Shown: positions 45,237 to 54,726 of the stretch, one piece after another | How positions within the stretch are numbered: the stretch's first letter is position 1 | Layout of the letters: each line of letters opens with the position of its first letter | NCBI RefSeq assembly: GCF_032163395.1 | Contig: NZ_CP119968.1 | Location: forward strand, 2,093,501 to 2,157,500 | Direction of reading: 5' to 3' | DNA: 64,000 bases | Source: Gloeocapsopsis dulcis | Lineage (GTDB): Bacteria; Cyanobacteriota; Cyanobacteriia; Cyanobacteriales; Chroococcidiopsidaceae | The notes under the pieces: generated by a model | The model's database searches: none | What the model was told of the DNA's origin: nothing | The model's input: only the letters and a program-made list of their open reading frames with translations | Made by a program: the position numbers and the translations under genes

Positions 45237-45944
45237 CTACTCTTCATAATCCATTAAAACTTGCACCCATTGCGGAGGACGCGGAATTGAATTGCCTAAA
45301 CGATCGAGAAGAAACCAGGCTGCTAGGTGGACAACAAATAAGTAAACGATATTTTGAACGAACACCAGGGCGATCGCACCTACTTCAATTAACATAACAC
45401 TCGGCTGCGCTAGTAATCCCAGTCGCAAAAATGCCCATTCTGCGAATCTTGTTACTTGGGTGATTGTATATACCCAGAGATCTTCACCTGATAAAACCGA
45501 CAATATCCAAAATCGAAAGAAGAAACCAATCGTACCCAATAATGCACCTAGAATGATTGAAACAACCCAAGGAACACGACGATGCCATGCCGCACCAAGC
45601 AATACCCCCATCAAAGCAAACGGCATAATGTACAAAATCCCGCGAGTTGGTCCCAAAAGTACCGATAGCAGCAATCCTGAAACTCCAGTTGCCATCCAAG
45701 CTGCCCTTGTTCCCCACCGTAGGTAAACTAGTGCAATGGGTACAGGGAAAAAAATTCGTAAGAGTGGTCCTAGGGATATGTAGTAATTGATAAACCAAAT
45801 TAAGCTTGCAGTACTAGCAAGAAATGCGGTTTCTACCAATTTCAAAGGAGCAGAACTCTTGCTTTGTGCTACCAATGGATGACTCACAGATATTTTTGTA
45901 TGCGGTAAAGCACTTTCCTCGTTGCGACTTACGGAATCACTCAT
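45237..45944 (-). CDS. DUF2232 integral membrane protein
   Basis: The protein has 235 residues with about six helices (VETAFLASTASLIWFINYY, LLRIFFPVPIALVYLRWG, AWMATGVSGLLLSVLLG, IMPFALMGVLLGAAW, VSIILGALLGTIGFFF). DUF2232 resembles substrate-binding S components of ECF vitamin transporters. Next to cobT it may import a cobamide precursor, which is inference. It lacks its own ATPase here. Confidence 0.8.
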   Translation of the reverse strand: MSDSVSRNEESALPHTKISVSHPLVAQSKSSAPLKLVETAFLASTASLIWFINYYISLGPLLRIFFPVPIALVYLRWGTRAAWMATGVSGLLLSVLLGPTRGILYIMPFALMGVLLGAAWHRRVPWVVSIILGALLGTIGFFFRFWILSVLSGEDLWVYTITQVTRFAEWAFLRLGLLAQPSVMLIEVGAIALVFVQNIVYLFVVHLAAWFLLDRLGNSIPRPPQWVQVLMDYEE

Positions 45945-46044
45945 GTAATTTTTTTATAAAAAGATAACCATAACTCTATTCAAAAGGGGTTGGAGATTAA
46001 AGATCAACGATCAAGCTTATTTTCTGATCCCTGACCTCTAATTC

Positions 46045-46743
46045 CTACATTATCAATCGTTCCAGTGCTTTTAAATTGGGTATGGAAAGTATTTGTTGTT
46101 GACGCAGGATTAATCCTTTTTTTTCTAATTTTGTTAGTACTCTTGTAACTGTCTCTCGTGCCAAGCCACTCAAACCACTTAATTCTCGATGCGGTAAGTT
46201 AGGAATTTGGACTCCTGTTTCATCTTGGATGCCTTGTCCTTCCGCCAAAAACAATAGAGTATCTGCGACGCGTGAAACGCTGTCAGATTCCCGCAGTCGT
46301 AAGCGGCGATTGACTTGGCGCAAGCGCCGTGCCATCAGTTGCGATAATCGAATTCCTGCCAAAGGTTCGGTTTTAATTAATGCCACAAAATCGTGTGCGG
46401 GCATACTACCAATGACAGTAGAAGTCAGTGTAATCGCATCTGTTGAACGGGGGGCTTCATCCAAAGCTGCCATTTCACCAAAGATTTCTGCTTTACCCAA
46501 AATGTTGAGCGTGACTTCTTTGCCATCGAGATTGTAAGTCCGAATTTTTACCCAACCTTCGAGAATAAAATAGACTGAATTGCCCCAATCATTTTCGAGT
46601 AAAATAACTTGATTTGCTGGATGTGTCCGCGTGACAAGATGAGCAGTCGCTTTCTCCACAGCTGTTGTGGGCATTCCTCGAAAAAAAGGTGCTGAGTAGA
46701 TTGATGGATTGACAGGCGTCTGGGGGTTGTGTTGGTCATCCAT
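46045..46743 (-). CDS. Crp/Fnr-family transcriptional regulator
   Basis: The protein has 232 residues with a cyclic-nucleotide-binding barrel (LENDWGNSVYFILEGWVKI, EIFGEMAALDEAPRSTDAI) and a winged helix (LPHRELSGLSGLARETVTRV, LTKLEKKGLILRQQQ). It is nearer to the cAMP-receptor-like group (SYCRP1-like) than to NtcA, whose GAVKLSRVYEAGEE signature is missing. The pocket signature is FGEMAALDEAPRSTDA; a pocket Arg and Ser/Thr are present, so cAMP binding is possible. Confidence 0.9.
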   Translation of the reverse strand: MDDQHNPQTPVNPSIYSAPFFRGMPTTAVEKATAHLVTRTHPANQVILLENDWGNSVYFILEGWVKIRTYNLDGKEVTLNILGKAEIFGEMAALDEAPRSTDAITLTSTVIGSMPAHDFVALIKTEPLAGIRLSQLMARRLRQVNRRLRLRESDSVSRVADTLLFLAEGQGIQDETGVQIPNLPHRELSGLSGLARETVTRVLTKLEKKGLILRQQQILSIPNLKALERLIM

Positions 46744-46794
46744 AACTTGATTTCGTGAACGGCTTGCTGTGGATTTGCATTTGAAACTTGTCTG

Positions 46795-47472
46795 TCAAAG
46801 TTGGATTTGAGTAACGGCGATCCGTCCTGAGAAACAAACATCCACGTCAGTTCCAGGAGTGCGATCGCGCATAGCATATTCTCCTACATAAAATAGATTT
46901 TCTCCCTCAACACGATATTTCAATGGTAGTGGTTGCTTACAGGGTTCACAAAATACTACTTCTGGATCAGGTTCTCCTGGCTCTAAATGAGGTAAATTTA
47001 CATTCCAAAAGGTTCCTGGCACCCAAGGGCGCTGTAGCAGATCTGCTAGAACATTTGCTGTCCAGCGGGCTGCAACATCCCATTCAACATGTCTTTTTCC
47101 TTTACGGTAATGAGAAATCGCAATCCCTGGAACTCGATGAAATGCGGCTTCTCTTACTGCAGCAACAGTTCCAGAGATGTAAGTGTCTGCTCCCATATTT
47201 CCGCCAGCATTGATACCCGATAAAACAAATTTGACATCAGGTAAAAGATGTGTTAAGGCAACTCGAACGCAATCTGCTGGAGTTCCGGTGATCGCGTATT
47301 CTACTTGAGATCTTTGCTCGACATGAATTGGCTGCGTTGTTGTCACTTGATGACCACAACCTGAGAGATGCGCTTTGGGCGCAACTAAAACTCCTTGACC
47401 ATTCACTGCTTTAAGTAATGCTCGAATTCCAGGGGCGTCAATCCCGTCATCATTTGTGAGAACTAAAGTCAT
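46795..47472 (-). CDS. surE: 5'/3'-nucleotidase SurE
   Basis: The protein has 225 residues: LVLTNDDGIDAPGIRALL (metal-binding Asp pair), GTPADCVRVAL and LSGINAGGNMGADTYISGTV. SurE dephosphorylates nucleoside monophosphates in stationary phase and stress. The end overlaps no neighbour; the Crp gene follows on the same strand. Confidence 0.95.
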   Translation of the reverse strand: MTLVLTNDDGIDAPGIRALLKAVNGQGVLVAPKAHLSGCGHQVTTTQPIHVEQRSQVEYAITGTPADCVRVALTHLLPDVKFVLSGINAGGNMGADTYISGTVAAVREAAFHRVPGIAISHYRKGKRHVEWDVAARWTANVLADLLQRPWVPGTFWNVNLPHLEPGEPDPEVVFCEPCKQPLPLKYRVEGENLFYVGEYAMRDRTPGTDVDVCFSGRIAVTQIQL

Positions 47473-47846
47473 TTGGTGGGGCTATGTAAGAGAGGTCAAG
47501 ATTCAGGGAATAAAGGTAGGAGTCTAATATTAACGTTTTGTTGATTCGCTGCATTTGTAGTCTCGCAACAATTTTTGGTTGAGTTTCTTTCTACTTTGTT
47601 AGAAATCCCAGGAATTAAATTCATTGAGCAGTTGATGTACTCTTAACTCCCTGACCTCTGACCCCTTCTGTTGCGGTAGTATTTTGAGATGAAAGCAATT
47701 GGTAGTTGGTGAATAGCTTAAACAAAACATATGAACTCGTAAATAAAGAACTTTCTGCGTTTAAATTTAGTGTATGTCAGCCTTCTCACAAGCTAAAGGC
47801 TAGCAGCTAATTGCTTTTTTATTCGTCGTCTATCGGTTTAGTTCCG
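47473..47846. other. Intergenic region, no gene seen
   Basis: Divergent promoters of surE and the Psb32-like gene are expected here. TGACCTCTGACCCC-type repeats near 47650 resemble STRRs. No RNA gene recognised. Confidence 0.4.
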
Positions 47847-48560
47847 ATGAAACTCCTCAATCAATTTTTTAATCCAATAAACTACTTACTACGTTCGGTT
47901 TTGCCACTCATAGTGATGTTACTCTCGTTGACACTAGGGATAGCACCTGTTAACGCGACTGGTGTGTACCAGATGCCACAAGTTTCAGCAAGCGATCGCA
48001 ACTGGGTGATCGATCAAGCTGAAGTCATTAGCCGAATTAACGAAGGCAAAATTGGCAGCGCTTTGGAAGATTTAGCAAACGAGACAGGTAACGAAGTCAG
48101 ATTAGTCACAGTTCGTCGCCTCGACTACGGGGAAACTATCGATAGCTTTACGCAAAAGTTGTTTACCAAATGGTTCCCGACACCAGAAGCGCAGGCTAAT
48201 CAAACTTTACTTGCGATCGACACGCTGACAAATAACACGGCAATTCGCACTGGTGACAAAGTTAAGACATTGTTGTCTGATGATACAGCTCAAAGTGTGG
48301 TGACAGAAACCGTGCCAGCACCGCTTCGCGAAGGTGAAAAATATAATCAAGCCTTCTTAGATGCCAGCGATCGCCTAGTCGCAATTTTATCTGGCAAAGA
48401 AGATCCAGGGCCACCGCAAATTGCTCAATCTGTGAGTGTCGAAGGTACGTTTAAAGCAAAAGACGAAACGGACACGAACAACGCGACGATTTGGGTTATT
48501 GGTTTATTACTTGCTGCAACAGTTATTCCTATGGCAACTTACTACTTATATGTCAGGTAG
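47847..48560 (+). CDS. TPM-domain protein, Psb32-like
   Basis: The protein has 237 residues from ATG 47847 with a signal peptide (LLRSVLPLIVMLLSLTLG), a TPM domain (WVIDQAEVISRINEGKI, LANETGNEVRLVTVRRLDYG, KWFPTPEAQANQTLL, IRTGDKVKTLLSDD) and a C-terminal transmembrane helix (IWVIGLLLAATVIPMATYYL). Psb32 guards photosystem II from damage at the thylakoid. An in-frame upstream start would precede the signal peptide. Confidence 0.85.
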   Translation: MKLLNQFFNPINYLLRSVLPLIVMLLSLTLGIAPVNATGVYQMPQVSASDRNWVIDQAEVISRINEGKIGSALEDLANETGNEVRLVTVRRLDYGETIDSFTQKLFTKWFPTPEAQANQTLLAIDTLTNNTAIRTGDKVKTLLSDDTAQSVVTETVPAPLREGEKYNQAFLDASDRLVAILSGKEDPGPPQIAQSVSVEGTFKAKDETDTNNATIWVIGLLLAATVIPMATYYLYVR

Positions 48561-48577
48561 TTAGCAATTAACATCAA

Positions 48578-48961
48578 CTAATCCTGAATATATTCTTGCC
48601 CAGATACCAAAGCATTCTCAGCTCGGACAAACTCGCGACCAAGATAAGCAGCATGGTCTAATAGAGTCACTGGACAGGGCTGAGTTTGTTCAAAGATTTT
48701 GACGCAAAGCTCTTTTGCAGTTCTAGCAGAGTACGCTGTGGTGTGAGTTCGTTCGACTTTCCCGCGTGCCGGAATTACCTTTCCTGTTTCTGGGTCAACG
48801 GCTAAACCGCGCTCATCAATGACATTTGTAAAATGTTTAGCACAAATTAATTCAGCTTCGCAATCTAGATAAATAATAAAGTATCCTGATGGGTCAAGGT
48901 CAATGTGACGTTGTGAAAGTTTATTATCGATTGCTGCTAAAGATTCAATCGTTTGATTCAT
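48578..48961 (-). CDS. DUF4346 protein
   Basis: The protein has 127 residues: IDLDPSGYFIIYLD, ELICAKHFTNVIDERGLAVDP, VERTHTTAYSARTAKEL, LLDHAAYLGREFVRAE. This is DUF4346, small and soluble, found throughout cyanobacteria and in some dihydropteroate-synthase-related proteins. Function unknown. Confidence 0.85.
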   Translation of the reverse strand: MNQTIESLAAIDNKLSQRHIDLDPSGYFIIYLDCEAELICAKHFTNVIDERGLAVDPETGKVIPARGKVERTHTTAYSARTAKELCVKIFEQTQPCPVTLLDHAAYLGREFVRAENALVSGQEYIQD

Positions 48962-49250
48962 CGTGTGTTAATTGCTTTACCAATTTTTTATCCTATAACT
49001 AGTGTAATTCTTCTATCTTTTTCTGTTGTTCAGGACTCAACACGACTTGCTGTGCGCCAAGGTTTTCTTACAGTTGCTGCGGTGTACTTGCTGCAACAAT
49101 GTTTTAGGTGCGATCACGCCTTCTTTAGGCTTTAGCGCAAATTATTAGAGTCAATGCAGCTTTTGCGAAATATATTGAGAGCAATTTGCAATTGCGCTAC
49201 TATTTGAAGCATTAATATCATCCACTCAACTGCTGATTTAACTCAAGCCG

Positions 49251-50252
49251 ATGACCATAACGATCTCGCAACAAGCGTATTGGGAGTTATTTCAAGAAAT
49301 ACAGGAGACAAACTTCCCCCTAACTTCCTTGACAAAAGACGGTTGCCGCGATCGCACTGATGAATTTGACACAATCTGGAACTATCCCGTCGCATTGGGG
49401 CAAGGTTTTTTCCGCATCATTCAACTACAAGAAGGTTTAGAACTGGCGATCGCCGACTATCAGCTTCATGATGACTTAACGCTTGTTCTAAATGACTGCG
49501 AACACCCGATTGAATGTGATTTCAGGCTTACAGCTCATTCTGACCAAAGGCAAACTTCAGCAGATTGCTGGGAGGCGACGCTGTGTGGCAGTGGTTTAGC
49601 TCCTGCAGAACGCTATCACCAACTAGGGCAACAACGGTGCTTACAAGTCAACGTTCACATGGAACCTGGGCAGTTTCGTTCATTTGTTGGTAATTCATCT
49701 GGAGACGTGCCCGATTCATTGCATCACCTGTTAAGGACGTTTGACCAAGCGTATATGTTCGCTCTAGTGATGCAACAGCCCAAATGTACGTCATACTTCG
49801 ACAGATTCTGCACTGCCCGTATCACAGCATGATGAAGCGGATGTATCTCGAAGGCAAAGTGTTAGAACTTTTAGCGCTTCTCATCGACCAAGAGATCCAA
49901 TACTGTACTGCTACAGCCAGCCCGCGTCGGCTGAAATCTAATGATGTGGAGCGCATTCACTTGGCAAAAGATATTTTGTCAAAGCAAATTGCAGATCCAC
50001 CTTCACTACGGCAACTTGCTCGAATGTCTCAGTACACTTAAGCGCGGGTTTCGCCAGGTTTTCGGTACGACAGTGTTTGGTTACTTGCATCACTATCGTT
50101 TGGAGCAAGCCCGCCAGCTTTTAGAAGCAGGAGACATGAATATTACTGAAACCGCTCATGCGATTGGATTTGCAGACCGCAGTTATTTTGCAGCGGCTTT
50201 CCGAAAAAAGTTTGGGCTGAATCCTAGCCGATATTTGAAAGCTCGCGATTAA
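49251..50252 (+). pseudogene. AraC/PchR-like regulator broken by two frameshifts
   Basis: Three overlapping frames form one AraC protein. Frame one, 49251-49832, covers the sensor part (WNYPVALGQGFFRIIQLQEG; QVNVHMEPGQFRSF). Frame two from about 49784 gives VILRQILHCPYHSMMKRMYL and LEGKVLELLALLIDQE and stops at 50041. Frame three from about 50028 gives TLKRGFRQVFGTTVFGYLHH, LEQARQLLEAGDMNITETA and GFADRSYFAAAFRKKFGLNP, the DNA-binding domain. The breaks are near 49785 and 50030. Family members of this shape regulate siderophore receptors, and a receptor relic follows. Confidence 0.9.
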
Positions 50253-50353
50253 GCCACCTTCATTAGTTGAACAGAAATTCCCTTTAGTCCCCAAATTGTT
50301 CCGTCTAGTCATCGCAGCGATCGCCTATACTCACTTCCCTTCCGCTATCTTTA

Positions 50354-52101
50354 TTGAAAGTTATTCTTGATTATCTGAAGCAGCAAGCTATTAACCAACG
50401 GTTTGATAGGCTGCTGAAGCAAGTGTGTGGAGTTATGGTGATGCTGAGTCGATTGATGATGTTGTTTAGCTTGTTTCCAGTTCTGATGGCACAAGTGGCT
50501 TGGGCAGAGATGGAGACTGAACAATCTTCACCGCATCAGACAATTCCAAATATTCCTCGTCTCAATCAATTCGATCAACCTGCAACCACTGTTGATGAAT
50601 GGGTGACTCAGCTTACCCAATTTTCAAACACTCAGGTGAGAAATGTTTTTCTAACTCCCACTGTAGGCGGAGTGAATGTCATCTTGGAATCTGGTCAGCC
50701 GCTCCCAACCCCGTTAACTTCAGTGGTTGGCAATGCCTTCATTGCTGAATTCGCAAATACAGAATTGCATCTTGCAGAGGGCGAATTTCAAGCGGCGAAT
50801 CCAACCAAAGGCATTGCATTGGTGAGTGTGACAAGTTTGCCCAATAACCGCGTTCGAGTGGCGATTACGGGAGTAGATACTCCACCAACTGTCAATCTCA
50901 GCCTAGAATCCCAAGGCTTAGTGCTAGCCATCACCCCCAAAACTGAAATCGTGACAACGGATGAGGATGCCATCGAAATTTTGTAGTTACAGGGCAACAG
51001 GAAGAGGGATATGTCGTTGAAGACGCGACTACTGCCACCCAAACTAATACTCCACTACGAGATATTCCCCAATCGATTCAGGTAATTCCGCGCCAGGTGA
51101 TTGAGGATCAGCAGGTAATTCAGGTTCGAGATGCACTTCGCAATGTGAGTGGGGTGCAAGAAGCCAATACGTTTGGAGGGTCCCGCGATTCCTACATTAT
51201 TCGGGGATTTGATCAGTTTCGAGGTGGCTTTTTGCGCAACGGATTTCGGGAAGGGGGATTGAGTGCCCCGCCCGTTGAAACGGCAAACTTAGAGCGGATT
51301 GAGGTGTTGAAAGGACCCGCTTCGGTCTTATATGGGATCTTGGAACCAGGTGGCGCGATTAATCTGATTACACAACCCTTAAGCGAACCCTATTATTCAC
51401 TCCAAGGACAGTTTGGCAGCTTTGGTTTGGTGCGTCCATCGCTTGATTTTTCGGGATCGCTGAATGGCGATCGCACCTTACGATATCGACTCAATGCTGT
51501 CTATCAATGGGATGGTGGCTTTCGAGACTTTGACCAGAAGATCGAGCGTTACTTTATTGCCCCAGTAGTGTCCTGGCAAATGAATGACCGGACTAAACTG
51601 ACATTGGAGGCATCGTCTCTAGAAGATGTGCGCCCGTTTGATCGAGGTTTGGTTGCCCTTGGTGATGGGGTAGCTGATATTCCCTTTAACCGAATTTTAG
51701 GCGAACCGGACGATCGGTTCACACAAGATGAATTTAATCTAGAGTATCGATTTCAGCATCAAATCAGCGATGACTGGACGATTCGCAATGGGTTTCGCTT
51801 CACATCACGAGATACCCGATTTACCGCCGCAGAACTCGAAGGTGGACTCGATGAAGAAACCGGCATTCTGTCTCGCTGGTGGAGCGATAACCGATCTAAT
51901 TCTGAACGCTATGCCCTACAAGCCAAGGCTTATTTTTACCGAAGTAATCTTCTGGCTTTAGAAGGACAACCCCAAAACGGAATTGAGGATGCACAGAAAG
52001 CTGCGGCGATCCTTGAATCTAGAGGAGAGTCAGGAGGGGCAGCAGCGATGCGGCAACTTGCAGAAAATATTCGCCAAGGCATTGAAGACGGGGAATTTTA
52101 A
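50354..52101 (+). pseudogene. TonB-dependent siderophore receptor, frameshifted, truncated and fused to a foreign tail
   Basis: Frame one (50354-50986) has a signal peptide and an AMIN domain (TQVRNVFLTPTVGGVNVILE; TPPTVNLSLESQGLVLAI). A frameshift near 50978 moves the reading to the frame that gives VVTGQQEEGYVVEDA, then the plug: TPLRDIPQSIQVIPRQVI, VRDALRNVSGVQEAN, YIIRGFDQFRGGFLRNGFRE, IEVLKGPASVLYGILEPGGA. The barrel stops abruptly after NSERYALQ (about 51920). From there the frame reads AKAYFYRSNLLALEGQ and QKAAAIL ... MRQLAENIRQGI, which is the C-terminal end of a TPR-like protein. Confidence 0.88.
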
Positions 52102-52165
52102 TAAAGATGAGCGTTATCTTTATCTGTCACTTGTTTCTATTACCAATAAACCTTAACTAAGATAC

Positions 52166-53359
52166 TTATTTGTCTCCTTCCCGCGCTTTCTGGTTGTAAG
52201 GTAACTCCGCATTAATCGCCTCAATTTCTAGCTGTTCATACTCATTTGCCTCGCGGATATACGAACACAAAATTTGCTCTAAACGACGATTGTAAAAGCG
52301 GTGCAAACTGTAATTGGCACTTGCAGGAAAGCCGCGACGTTTTTTGTGACGTCCCCCCGCACCAGGATCGAAGATTTGGATATTGTGAGAAATCGCCCAC
52401 TCAATTGGCGTGTAGTAGCAAGCATCAAAGTGCAAGCAATCAATTTCTTGGAAACTTCCCCAATAACGTCCATATAAGCGATCGCCTTTGGTTAAACAAA
52501 ACGACATCCCTAAAGGTTGACGCGTATCGCGATCGCTATACGCAGCAAAAAACACAACTCGATGCTGGTAATTGGAGTGTAACTGCTCAAAAAATTTTTT
52601 TGTCAGGTACTTACTACCCCACCAGCCAAATTTGTCGCAGGTATCAGCATAAAAGTTGTACATTAACGGAAACATCGATTTCGGAATTTCATCGCCAGTA
52701 AGTGGCTGCAGTCGTAAGCCATTTGTTGCAACGGCTTTGCGTTCGCGTTTAATATTCCGCCGTTGATTCGCATTAAATACAGCTAAATAATCATCAAAAG
52801 TTTGGAAGCCTAAATTTTGCCAGACATAACTATGGTTAATCCAAGTCGTGAAACCATGACGTTCTAGTACACTTTGCCATTGGGGATCGACATAGAGAAA
52901 ATGACAGCCAGAAATCCGGTTTTTGGCACAAAAAGTATCAATTGCACGCACCATCAACTCAGTTATCTCGTCTTCATCTTCGCCTGGAGCGATTAAAAAG
53001 CGATAGCCTGTTGCTGGTGTAAACGGTGACATTCCCAAGAGTTTGGGATAGTATCGCACGCCAATTCTTTGGGCTAAATCTGCCCATTGATGATCGAAGA
53101 CAAATTCACCGTAGCTGTGACCTTTAAAATACAGTGGTGCTGCGGCAATTAAAGTGCGATCGCGCCACACAGTTAAATGATTGGGTAACCAACCCGCCTG
53201 AGCAACCGCACTACCCGAACTTTCAAGATTGTGCAGCCATTCCCACTCAAAAAATGGTGTTGTCAGCGGCATTGCTAGCGCATCCCATTCAGTCTGAGGC
53301 ACTTCAGCAATATGATTAATCCAAGCAACAGAATAACGGGGCTTGAGTTGTTCCACCAT
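52166..53359 (-). CDS. GNAT-like acetyltransferase (DUF482, FemAB-like)
   Basis: The protein has 397 residues: TPFFEWEWLHNLESSGS, APLYFKGHSYGEFVFDHQWA, YYPKLLGMSPFTPATGYRFL, NQRRNIKRERKAV, GRYWGSFQEIDCLHFDACYY and DPGAGGRHKKRRGF. It is a DUF482 member, an acyltransferase-fold family related to peptidoglycan-bridge enzymes. Substrate unknown. Full length. Confidence 0.9.
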   Translation of the reverse strand: MVEQLKPRYSVAWINHIAEVPQTEWDALAMPLTTPFFEWEWLHNLESSGSAVAQAGWLPNHLTVWRDRTLIAAAPLYFKGHSYGEFVFDHQWADLAQRIGVRYYPKLLGMSPFTPATGYRFLIAPGEDEDEITELMVRAIDTFCAKNRISGCHFLYVDPQWQSVLERHGFTTWINHSYVWQNLGFQTFDDYLAVFNANQRRNIKRERKAVATNGLRLQPLTGDEIPKSMFPLMYNFYADTCDKFGWWGSKYLTKKFFEQLHSNYQHRVVFFAAYSDRDTRQPLGMSFCLTKGDRLYGRYWGSFQEIDCLHFDACYYTPIEWAISHNIQIFDPGAGGRHKKRRGFPASANYSLHRFYNRRLEQILCSYIREANEYEQLEIEAINAELPYNQKAREGDK

Positions 53360-53640
53360 TGTTAAATGAGGGGTGAGGGGTTAGGGGCTAGGGGTTAGTA
53401 GTGAGTAGTGAGTAGCTAGTGGTTAGTTTTGGGTTTTGAGTCCTAAAGAGTTTTGAATTTTGAATTTTGAGTTTTGTTCGCGTAAGCGTGCCGGAGGCAA
53501 TCATTAAAAGAATTTTCTTAACTCAACACTCAACACTTCACCACTCATAACTCTCTTAAGCTCAACACTCAACATTCTTAACGAGTAACTCCTCAGCTTC
53601 CCCTGCTCTAGTTTCCTTGACCCCTCCTAAATAGGGTAAT
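53360..53640. repeat. STRR patch with no gene
   Basis: It holds degenerate heptamer repeats GGGGTTAGGGGCTAGGGGTT and TAGTGAG, then TTTTGAA-type repeats (53450-53475), and ACTCAAC-type repeats near 53520-53575. The TTTTGAA units are the same as in the rnpB insert at 57808. CGCGTAAGCGTGCCGGAGGC is a dispersed cyanobacterial word. Confidence 0.7.
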
Positions 53641-54399
53641 CTAATCTTTTACGCGCTGCCGCCGATAGTGTAAAAAGACTTCTTGATTAACGACTTCCGC
53701 TGAGAGTAGTTCTAGACGAGGAGCTAACTGCTCCGAAACAAATCCTGTTCCTTCTACAGGGGTAGGAGCATCAGCGCCACCTAAAATGAGCGGACAGACA
53801 GTGAGCCAAAATTCGTCGATTAAGTCGTCTGCAATGAGAGAAGCGACTAATTCTCCACCACCAATGACTACCAAACGTGATATACCCAGATTGGCAAGCT
53901 GTTGCAAGGCACTAACCCAATCAATACCATTCGCAGCAGGTGCTTCGCATACTAAGATCCGCTCAAATTCTAAGCCTTCGTGCCAGCGTCTCGCACCAGG
54001 AGTTGTAGTGAGTAACCAGCGACTAACTTCTTGGCGGAAAAAACGTATTTGAGGATCAATCTTAGCTGACAAGGAAGCTACAATTTGCAATGGCTGTGAC
54101 GGTAAATTTTGCTGTAAGCGTTGTTGTAAGAGCTGGGGGTCAGAAACACTCATAGTCGTGCCGTAAGTCCGTAGAGTTCCGGCACCAAATAGTACAGCAT
54201 CCGCTGCAGCCAATTGTTTTTCTAAATGCGTTTGATCGACCGAGGAGGAAAAACGGGCAGGAGATCGCTGCACATCCGCGATTTTGCCATCCGCACTCAT
54301 TGCCAAAACTACGCTAGTTTGAGGTCTTTTTTGATTGCTATCCACCATGACTTCTACTTTCTTAAGTAACTGCTTGCGCAAGTGCGATTGATTGCTCAT
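53641..54399 (-). CDS. RibD-family (bacterial reductase-like) protein
   Basis: The protein has 252 residues: TSVVLAMSADGKIADVQRSP, LAAADAVLFGAGTLRTYGTT, GISRLVVIGGGELVASLIAD, DEFWLTVCPLILGGADAPT. This is the RibD C-terminal/DHFR-like reductase fold with the GGG nucleotide-binding segment. It lacks a deaminase half, so it may act on a pyrimidine intermediate of riboflavin synthesis or another pterin-like substrate. ATG 54348 is an alternative start. Confidence 0.88.
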   Translation of the reverse strand: MSNQSHLRKQLLKKVEVMVDSNQKRPQTSVVLAMSADGKIADVQRSPARFSSSVDQTHLEKQLAAADAVLFGAGTLRTYGTTMSVSDPQLLQQRLQQNLPSQPLQIVASLSAKIDPQIRFFRQEVSRWLLTTTPGARRWHEGLEFERILVCEAPAANGIDWVSALQQLANLGISRLVVIGGGELVASLIADDLIDEFWLTVCPLILGGADAPTPVEGTGFVSEQLAPRLELLSAEVVNQEVFLHYRRQRVKD

Positions 54400-54726
54400 G
54401 CTGCTATTTTGCTAATGCCTCAGTTGTAGCAGTCAGTATTATAAAATTTCATACTGATTGCGGGGATAAAGGTTATTATTTATACATTGATTAATAAAAA
54501 TACTCTTTAACCCGATGGTATAGCAAAAGCTAACTTAGGATAAGACGTCATAATGTAAAGCATTGTACTTTAGCTAATATATGCGATAAAACATCTGATG
54601 TTAAAAATGCTTTTCGCCACAGAACAATGTTTTTACACTTATAAAAACACGTTCTGTTTAGCCGATCTGTAAGTAGGTAATCATTGCTATTGCGCTGTTG
54701 GGCTTTCCTTCCCAGTGAGAATCATT
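54400..54726. other. Intergenic region, no gene seen
   Basis: This A+T-rich region holds the divergent promoters of the RibD-like gene and the sensor kinase. CATTGTACTTTAGCTAATATAT near 54560 is promoter-like. The words ACAATG/ACACGTTCTGT near 54630 form no clear palindrome. Confidence 0.35.

Noticed and set aside
48953-49135. 60-codon plus-strand frame
   Set aside because: No motif, no ribosome site, and the sequence looks like ordinary intergenic DNA.
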